Source: Pseudomonadota bacterium (GTDB lineage: Bacteria > Pseudomonadota > Gammaproteobacteria > Burkholderiales > Burkholderiaceae_C). Taken from it: 64,000 bases of DNA. Both the position numbers and the translations under genes were made by a program. Location: positions 1 to 64,000 of the forward strand of contig JAFEEF010000064.1 in the NCBI GenBank assembly GCA_018241265.1, in the 5' to 3' direction. Within the stretch, counting starts at the first letter, position 1, and every line of letters starts with the position of its first letter. The notes under the pieces are model-generated. The model was given only the letters and a program-made list of their open reading frames with translations. It was not told the DNA's origin and did not search any database. Positions 58,181-64,000 of this stretch are shown piece after piece.

Positions 58181-59311
58181 TCAGCCGCGGAAGTAGCGGT
58201 GCGGCGCGAACGGCATGGGCGCGATGCGCATCGGCTGCGGCTTGCCGCGCACGTCGGCGAACACCTCGTGGCTCGGCAGCGCGTGGTTGGCGGCGAGGTA
58301 GGCCATCGCGATCGGATGGCCGACGGTCGGCGCGAGCGTGCCGCTCGTCACGTGGCCGAGCTTGTGGCCCTGCGCATCGTGGATCGTCGCGCCTTCGCGC
58401 ACCGGGACGCGTTCGAGACCGAGCAGGCCGACGCGCTTGACGCCGACGTTGCCGCCCATCTGGCCGTCGATCGTCGCGGCGCCCGGATAGCCGCCGTGGC
58501 GCGCGCCGTCGCGCCGCCGCACCTTCTGGATCGCCCAGGTGAGGCCGGCTTCGATAGGCGTCGTCGTCTCGTTGATGTCGTGGCCGTAGAGGCACAGGCC
58601 CGCTTCGAGGCGCAAGGTGTCGCGGGCGCCGAGGCCGGCCGGCCGGACCTCGGGCTGCGCGAGCAGCTTGCGCGCCAGCGCCTCGGCCTGCTCGGCCGGC
58701 ACCGAGATCTCGAAGCCGTCCTCGCCGGTGTAGCCCGAGCGCGTCACGAAGCATTCGATGCCGTCGAAGACCGCGCTCTTGCCGGTCATGAAGGTCAGCC
58801 CGGCGACGCTCGCGTCGAGCCGCGCCAGCGCGGTGACGGCCTGCGGTCCCTGCAGCGCGAGCAGCGCGCGCTCGGGCAGCGGCTGCACCTGGCAGCGGTG
58901 GCCGATGTTGGTGATCAGGTGGCGCGTGTCGGCGTCCTTGCAGGCCGCGTTGACGATGACGAAGATGTCGCGCTCGCGGCGCGTGATCATCAGGTCGTCG
59001 AGGATGCCGCCGGCGCTGTTGGTGAAGAACGCATAGCGCTGCTTGCCGACGCCGAGGTCGATGACGTCGACCGGCACCAAGGTCTCGAGCGCGGCGGCCG
59101 CGTCGTCGCCGACGAGGCGCAGCTGGCCCATGTGCGACACGTCGAACAGCGCGGCCGACGTGCGGCAATGGCGGTGCTCGGCGAGGATGCCTTCGGGATA
59201 CGAGACCGGCATGTCGTAGCCGGCGAACGCCACCATCTTGGCGCCCAGCTCGAGATGCAATGCGTGCAGCGGCGTCCGGTGCAGCGCGGTCGGGGAAGCT
59301 TCGGCGGACAT
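58181..59311 (-). CDS. gcvT: aminomethyltransferase, T protein of glycine cleavage
   Basis: 376 residues. Transfers the methylene unit from the H protein to tetrahydrofolate, releasing ammonia. Typical segments: RTPLHALHLELGAKMVAFAG near the N-terminus, FDVSHMGQL, SGYTGEDGFEI, and the C-terminal GHVTSGTLAPTVGHPIAMAY. I start at 59311 (MSAEASPTAL), seven bases behind GGAGA; an in-frame ATG at 59359 would add 16 unrelated residues and lies in the riboswitch expression platform. First gene of gcvTHP. Confidence 0.96.
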   Translation of the reverse strand: MSAEASPTALHRTPLHALHLELGAKMVAFAGYDMPVSYPEGILAEHRHCRTSAALFDVSHMGQLRLVGDDAAAALETLVPVDVIDLGVGKQRYAFFTNSAGGILDDLMITRRERDIFVIVNAACKDADTRHLITNIGHRCQVQPLPERALLALQGPQAVTALARLDASVAGLTFMTGKSAVFDGIECFVTRSGYTGEDGFEISVPAEQAEALARKLLAQPEVRPAGLGARDTLRLEAGLCLYGHDINETTTPIEAGLTWAIQKVRRRDGARHGGYPGAATIDGQMGGNVGVKRVGLLGLERVPVREGATIHDAQGHKLGHVTSGTLAPTVGHPIAMAYLAANHALPSHEVFADVRGKPQPMRIAPMPFAPHRYFRG

Positions 59312-59384
59312 GGGGCAGTCTCCAACGGGGCCATCGATCGCGCGGCGCGCCGGCTTCATGCCGTCGTGCCGCCTCCGTGCCCCT

Positions 59385-59608
59385 GCTGTCCGCTTTACCT
59401 GAGAGATTGGCGCGCCGGCGGCCTCTGCCCGTCCGACCCGCTTGCCCCTTCGGTGGGCCCGCTCGCGACGGGCCTCTCTCCAGCGAGGAACGCTTCTCGA
59501 GAAGCGCTTGCCAGTCCTTTTGCCTGAGCGTTCGAGCGCGGTTGCTCATCCGCGTTCTGCGCCTTCGGCGGCCGTTCCCGACCACGTCGGGGAGCTCTCT
59601 CCTGGCGC
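59385..59608 (-). ncRNA. tandem glycine riboswitch upstream of gcvTHP
   Basis: Read on the minus strand, two glycine aptamers are visible. Aptamer 1 (about 59608 to 59510): GGAGAGAGCTCC, then GCCGAAGGCGCAGAA, then GCTCAGGCAAAAGGACTG. Aptamer 2 (about 59483 to 59385): GGAGAGAGGCCCG, CCACCGAAGGGGCAAGC, then TCTCTCAGGTAAAGCGGACA. These are the conserved elements of the gcvT motif. Between them sits a perfect 16-base palindrome (59491-59506) that can form a six-pair hairpin. After aptamer 2 a GGGGC can pair with GCCCC near the gcvT ribosome-binding site, pointing to translational control switched on by glycine. Boundaries are approximate. Confidence 0.9.
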
Positions 59609-59613
59609 GGGCG

Positions 59614-59642
59614 AGTGTATCAGCGCGCCTTGGATAATCCAG
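59614..59642 (-). promoter_or_regulatory. promoter of the gcvTHP riboswitch leader
   Basis: Minus strand CTGGAT (plus 59637-59642), 17 bases, TACACT (plus 59614-59619), with TGA before the -10 (extended form). A start at about 59607 coincides with the 5' end of aptamer 1. On the plus strand GATAAT (59633-59638) overlaps this -35 and is a likely -10 for rlmD, whose ATG is only eight bases further, implying a leaderless or very short rlmD leader. Confidence 0.5.
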
Positions 59643-59645
59643 CCC

Positions 59646-60986
59646 ATGACGTTGGCAGACGAGTGGTTGAAGGTCGAGTCGCTCGACCTCGAAGGGCAGG
59701 GCGTGGCGCACAACGCCGAAGGCAAGGTGGTCTTCATCGAGGACGCGTTGCCGGGCGAGGAAGTCCAGGTCCGGGTCGTGCGGCGCAAGAACCAGTGGGA
59801 GCGCGCGGAGCAGGTCGCGCTGCGGCGCGAGAGCTCGCAGCGCGTCGTGCCGCGCTGCCCGCACTTCGGGACTTGCGGCGGCTGCAAGATGCAGCACCTC
59901 GACCCGTCGGCGCAGCTCGCGGCCAAGCAGCGCGCGCTGGAGGACGCCTTGTGGCACCTCGGCAAGGTGCGCGCCGAGCGCATCCTGCGGCCGATCGAAG
60001 GGCCGGCCTGGGGCTACCGCGATCGCGCCCGGCTGTCGGTGCGCCACGTCGCGAAGAAGGGCAAGGTGCTGGTCGGCTTCCACGAGCGCAAGTCGAGCTA
60101 CGTCGCCGATATGGACAGCTGCGAGGTGCTGCCGCGGCGCGTCAGCGCGATGCTGGTGCCGCTGCGCGATCTGGTCGCCGCGATGGACCAGCGCGACCGC
60201 CTGCCGCAGATCGAGGTGGCGGTCGGCGACGCGGTGACGGCGCTGGTGCTGCGCCATCTCGAGCCGCTGTCGGACGCCGACCTCGCGCGGCTGCGCGCCT
60301 ACGCGGCGCAATACGACGTGCAATGGTGGCTGCAGCCCAAGGGGCCCGACACCGTGCACCGGCTCGATGCCGGCGCCCCGGAACTGGGCTACGCGCTGCC
60401 GGAGTTCGACATCACCATGCCGTTCCGGCCGACCGACTTCACGCAGGTCAATCCGCACATCAACCGGGTGCTCGTGACGCGCGCGCTGCGCTTGCTCGAC
60501 GTGCAGCCGCACGAGCGCGTGATCGACTGGTTCTGCGGCCTCGGCAACTTCACCTTGCCGCTGGCGCGTCGCGCGGCGCGCGTGCTCGGCATCGAAGGCA
60601 GCGAGACGCTGGTCGCGCGGGCGCGCGACAACGCGGCGCGCAATGGCCTGGCGGATCGCACCGAGTTCGCGGCGCGCAACCTGTTCGAGACGACCGCCGA
60701 AGACCTCGTCGCGTTCGGCCCGGCCGACAAGTGGCTGGTCGATCCGCCGCGCGAGGGCGCGTTCGCGCTGGCCAAGGCGCTGGCCGATCTGCAGGCTGCC
60801 GGCAACGGATCGGTGCTGCCGTCGCGCATCGTCTACGTGAGCTGCAACCCCGCGACGCTGGCGCGCGACGCCGGGCTGCTGGTGCACCAGGCCGGCTACC
60901 GCTGCAGCGCGGCGGGGGCGGTCAACATGTTCCCCCACACGGCGCACGTCGAGAGCATCGCGGTCTTCGATCGGATCGCCGCCTGA
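59646..60986 (+). CDS. rlmD: 23S rRNA (uracil(1939)-C(5))-methyltransferase
   Basis: 446 residues. N-terminal TRAM domain ([20 protein letters not shown], first 60 residues), iron-sulfur cysteines in [13 protein letters not shown] plus the distal Cys of MDSCEVLP, then the SAM-dependent domain: [22 protein letters not shown] and the catalytic Cys in [13 protein letters not shown]. These place it in the RlmD rather than RlmC or TrmA branch by length and cluster spacing. ATG 59646 lies behind a probable -10, so the mRNA may be leaderless. Confidence 0.93.
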   Translation: MTLADEWLKVESLDLEGQGVAHNAEGKVVFIEDALPGEEVQVRVVRRKNQWERAEQVALRRESSQRVVPRCPHFGTCGGCKMQHLDPSAQLAAKQRALEDALWHLGKVRAERILRPIEGPAWGYRDRARLSVRHVAKKGKVLVGFHERKSSYVADMDSCEVLPRRVSAMLVPLRDLVAAMDQRDRLPQIEVAVGDAVTALVLRHLEPLSDADLARLRAYAAQYDVQWWLQPKGPDTVHRLDAGAPELGYALPEFDITMPFRPTDFTQVNPHINRVLVTRALRLLDVQPHERVIDWFCGLGNFTLPLARRAARVLGIEGSETLVARARDNAARNGLADRTEFAARNLFETTAEDLVAFGPADKWLVDPPREGAFALAKALADLQAAGNGSVLPSRIVYVSCNPATLARDAGLLVHQAGYRCSAAGAVNMFPHTAHVESIAVFDRIAA

Positions 60987-60992
60987 AAGGCA

Positions 60993-61016
60993 AAAAGGCC
61001 CCTCGCGGGGCCTTTT
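60993..61016. terminator. bidirectional intrinsic terminator between rlmD and the BI-1 gene
   Basis: AAAAGGCCCC (60993-61002), loop TCGC, GGGGCCTTTT (61007-61016): a ten-pair stem with A's on one side and T's on the other. It starts seven bases after the rlmD stop and 20 bases from the stop of the convergent minus-strand gene, so it serves both. Confidence 0.85.
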
Positions 61017-61035
61017 CGTTCCGGGAGCGCCGGGC

Positions 61036-61734
61036 TCAGCGGTTGTTGTTGCCGAAGATCCCGAGGATGGACAACAGCGCCTGGAAGATGTTGTACAGGT
61101 CGAGGTAGATCGCCAGGGTCGCGGTGATGTAGTTCGTCTCCTCGCCGTCGCGCACGCGCTTCAGGTCATAGATGATGAAGGCCGAGAAGATGCCGATCGC
61201 CAGCACCGACAGCGTGATCATCAGCGCGCTCGACTGCAGGAAGATGTTCGCGATGCCGGCGACGAGCAGCATGATCACGCCGACGAACAGGAACTTGCCC
61301 ATGGCCGACAGGTCGCGCTTGATCAGCGTCGACATGGTCGCCATGCCGAGGAAGATCACGCCGGTGCCGGTGAAGGCCGTCATGATCAGCCCCGCGCCGT
61401 TGTTCATGCCGAGCACGACGCCGACCAGGCGCGACAGCATCAGCCCCATGAAGAACGTGAAGCCGAGCAGGATGGGCACGCCGGCAGCCGAGTTCTTGGT
61501 CTTCTCGATCGCGAACATCAGGCCGAACGCACCGACCAGGAACACGATCGCGCTCATGCCCGGGCCCATCGCCCGGGTGATGCCGGTCGCCACGCCCAGC
61601 CAGGCGCCGAGCACGGTCGGCACCATCGACAGCGCGAGCAGCCAGTAGGTGTTGCGCAGCACGCGTTGGCGTTGCGCCGCCTCCAGGCCTGCACCGGCGT
61701 AGTCGGTGTATGCGGTAGGCAGACGTTGTTCCAT
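61036..61734 (-). CDS. Bax inhibitor-1/YccA family membrane protein
   Basis: 232 residues with seven predicted helices. Conserved stretches [35 protein letters not shown] and the C-terminal [20 protein letters not shown] and [13 protein letters not shown] identify the YccA/BI-1 family; YccA in E. coli modulates FtsH and pH-dependent calcium leak is known for BsYetJ. Start 61734 has GGAGGATCC just ahead. It is divergent from carA with 323 bases between starts. Confidence 0.93.
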   Translation of the reverse strand: MEQRLPTAYTDYAGAGLEAAQRQRVLRNTYWLLALSMVPTVLGAWLGVATGITRAMGPGMSAIVFLVGAFGLMFAIEKTKNSAAGVPILLGFTFFMGLMLSRLVGVVLGMNNGAGLIMTAFTGTGVIFLGMATMSTLIKRDLSAMGKFLFVGVIMLLVAGIANIFLQSSALMITLSVLAIGIFSAFIIYDLKRVRDGEETNYITATLAIYLDLYNIFQALLSILGIFGNNNR

Positions 61735-61898
61735 GGATCCTCCGATGTTGTGGAATGGCAAGCCGCTTTATGACTGCGCGCGCGGATTCTAGTTCCGTCG
61801 TCCTGACGGTCAGGCTAGCCCCCTGGCGCGTCCCTGACATGGCGATCGGCGGCGCGTTTGCAAGCGCCGCCGGGGCGCGAGATCCAGAGCGCCTCGGC

Positions 61899-61904
61899 TA
61901 CAAT
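61899..61904 (+). promoter_or_regulatory. probable -10 of carAB, in the 323-bp gap before carA
   Basis: GGCTACAATGCC contains TACAAT, a close -10 match. No good -35 is visible. Transcription from about 61911 gives a leader of some 147 bases with a small TTCC-TTCG-GGAA-like hairpin near 61945. The remaining part of the gap (61735-61898) holds the ribosome-binding site of the BI-1 gene and no other recognisable element. The open frame through the leader in frame with carA (from 61755) has no conserved content. Confidence 0.4.
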
Positions 61905-62057
61905 GCCGCCGCTACCAACCGCCGCCCGGCGATGTGCCCGCAGCTTCCTTCGGAAACGCCTTCGGAATCCATCGCTTCCACCCGATCACCTCCGCACGTT
62001 CCCGCCGCAGGCCTGCGCGGGGCGGCGCCGGGCGCGCACGAAGAGACGGAGATTCCG

Positions 62058-63221
62058 GTGCCGCCGCAACTGCTGTTCCCCCATGACCAGGCGATCCTGG
62101 CCCTCGCAGACGGCACGGTATTCCAGGGCATTTCGATCGGCGCCGCCGGCCGGACGACCGGCGAGGTCGTCTTCAACACCGCGCTGACCGGCTACCAGGA
62201 AATCCTCACCGATCCGAGCTACTGCCGGCAGATCGTCACGCTGACCTATCCGCACATCGGCAACGTCGGCGTCAACGCCGAGGACGACGAGGCGACCCGG
62301 GTGCACGCCGCCGGCCTGATCGTCAAGGACCTGCCGGTGCGGATGTCGAACTTCCGCGCCGAGGCGACGTTGTCGGACTACCTGAAGCGCGAGGGAACCG
62401 TCGCGATCGCCGGCATCGACACGCGCCGGCTCACGCGCCATCTGCGCACCTGCGGTGCGCAGAACGGCTGCATCGTCGCGCTGCCGGCCGGCGAGGCGAT
62501 CACGCAGGCGCACATCGACGGCGCGATCGGCCACGCGCGCGCCGAGCCGAGCATGGCAGGACTCGACCTCGCGAAGGTCGTCAGCGTGACCGAGCCTTAC
62601 GAGTGGACCGAGACGGTCTGGGCGCTCGGCCAGGGCCACGGAAAGCTCGCACGTGCGAAGCGCCATGTGGTTGCCTACGACTACGGCATCAAGCGCAACA
62701 TCCTGCGCATGCTCGCCGCGCGCGGCTGCCGCGTCACCGTGGTGCCGGCACGGACGCCGGCGGCCGACGCGCTGAAGCTGCGGCCGGACGGCATCTTCCT
62801 GAGCAACGGCCCGGGCGATCCGGAGCCGTGCGACTACGCGATCGCCGCATCGCGCGAACTGATCGAGCAGGGGTTGCCGACCTTCGGCATCTGCCTCGGC
62901 CACCAGATCATGGCGCTGGCGTCGGGCGCGAAGACGTTCAAGATGAAGTTCGGCCACCACGGCGCGAACCATCCGGTGAAGGACCTGGAGACCGGTCGCG
63001 TCAGCATCACGAGCCAGAACCACGGCTTCGCGGTCGACGAGAAGACCTTGCCGGCGAACCTGAAGCCGACCCACGTCAGCCTGTTCGACGGCACCCTGCA
63101 GGGCCTGGTCCGCACCGACCGGCCGGCGTTCTGCTTCCAGGGGCACCCGGAAGCGAGCCCGGGTCCGCACGACATCGGCTACCTGTTCGACCGTTTCGTC
63201 GCGCTGATGGAGAAGAAGTAA
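62058..63221 (+). CDS. carA: carbamoyl-phosphate synthase, small (glutaminase) subunit
   Basis: 387 residues from a GTG start at 62058, six bases behind GGAG; this gives [20 protein letters not shown], the expected beginning, and the usual length of about 380. Class I glutamine amidotransferase triad: Cys in [10 protein letters not shown], His and Glu in [12 protein letters not shown]. The [20 protein letters not shown] segment is diagnostic. It feeds ammonia to CarB for arginine and pyrimidine synthesis. It ends directly at carB (TAA then ATG). Confidence 0.96.
   Translation: MPPQLLFPHDQAILALADGTVFQGISIGAAGRTTGEVVFNTALTGYQEILTDPSYCRQIVTLTYPHIGNVGVNAEDDEATRVHAAGLIVKDLPVRMSNFRAEATLSDYLKREGTVAIAGIDTRRLTRHLRTCGAQNGCIVALPAGEAITQAHIDGAIGHARAEPSMAGLDLAKVVSVTEPYEWTETVWALGQGHGKLARAKRHVVAYDYGIKRNILRMLAARGCRVTVVPARTPAADALKLRPDGIFLSNGPGDPEPCDYAIAASRELIEQGLPTFGICLGHQIMALASGAKTFKMKFGHHGANHPVKDLETGRVSITSQNHGFAVDEKTLPANLKPTHVSLFDGTLQGLVRTDRPAFCFQGHPEASPGPHDIGYLFDRFVALMEKK

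Positions 63222-64000
<779 letters not shown>

Noticed and set aside
59311..59359. Upstream in-frame start for gcvT at 59359.
   Set aside because: The extra 16 residues are unlike the GcvT N-terminus and the region belongs to the riboswitch expression platform; 59311 has a good ribosome-binding site.
61755..62057. N-terminal extension of carA by about 100 residues in an open frame.
   Set aside because: CarA proteins start at the [10 protein letters not shown] region; the GTG at 62058 has GGAG at proper distance and the extension is low-complexity and crosses the likely promoter.

Overview
The window is 64 kb of high-GC, densely packed chromosome with strong C/G third-position bias. Gene content points to a betaproteobacterium of the order Burkholderiales. 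The clues are an nuo operon whose last gene is followed by DUF2818, NUDIX and DUF1178 genes, a PEP-CTERM protein, DUF2917 next to a GcvA-like LysR, and DUF2069. Placement near the Rubrivivax/Leptothrix group is an inference. I saw no rRNA, tRNA, CRISPR array, insertion sequence or prophage. One small decayed gene is present.

Layout. (1) 1-11670: 3' part of the complex I operon (end of nuoF, then nuoG-N) plus a DUF2818 membrane protein, an ADP-ribose-type NUDIX hydrolase and a DUF1178 zinc-ribbon protein. (2) 11671-13330: a frameshifted TPR gene remnant and a PEP-CTERM/HAF-repeat exported protein with its own promoter. (3) 13342-21885, minus strand: a compact run of two related SDRs, a saccharopine-dehydrogenase-like oxidoreductase, an acyl-CoA ligase, an SCP2-type thiolase and a MalT-like LuxR regulator. 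It looks like an uncharacterised acyl-CoA catabolic operon. (4) 22025-31680: DUF2917/LysR divergent pair, a CoA-transferase/FAD-oxidase/DUF2069 operon, YihY, MetY with an alpha/beta hydrolase, a CBS-domain protein and chorismate synthase. (5) 31825-37239: RND efflux adaptor and pump followed by an exported hydrolase. (6) 37289-40531: a TPR protein, divergent from a LytS/LytTR two-component system translationally coupled to a DUF2807 protein.

(7) 40633-45863: cupin, HDAC-like acetylpolyamine amidohydrolase, then a DUF1778/GNAT toxin-antitoxin pair whose toxin gene overlaps an M20 amidohydrolase gene, a second NUDIX hydrolase and a cyclase-family hydrolase. (8) 45888-54719: L-serine deaminase and a YbhGFSR-type ABC exporter with an added outer-membrane channel, divergent from its TetR-family regulator (CecR type) over a perfect 16-bp palindrome. 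(9) 54761-59642: gcvTHP behind a tandem glycine riboswitch. (10) 59646-64000: rlmD, a bidirectional terminator, a Bax-inhibitor-1 protein, and carA with the start of carB.

Most of the window is core metabolism. The less ordinary parts are the catabolic operon in region 3, the acetyl-chemistry neighbourhood in region 7 (GNAT toxin, M20 deacylase, acetylpolyamine deacetylase), the coupled kinase/regulator/DUF2807 unit in region 6, and several regulatory DNA or RNA structures: the shared -35 with the cecR operator, the extra hairpin between glycine aptamers, a terminator-like hairpin between gcvT and gcvH, and a minus-oriented terminator behind aroC. Function of the region 3 operon and of the three-gene toxin-antitoxin arrangement is inference from gene order and motifs only.
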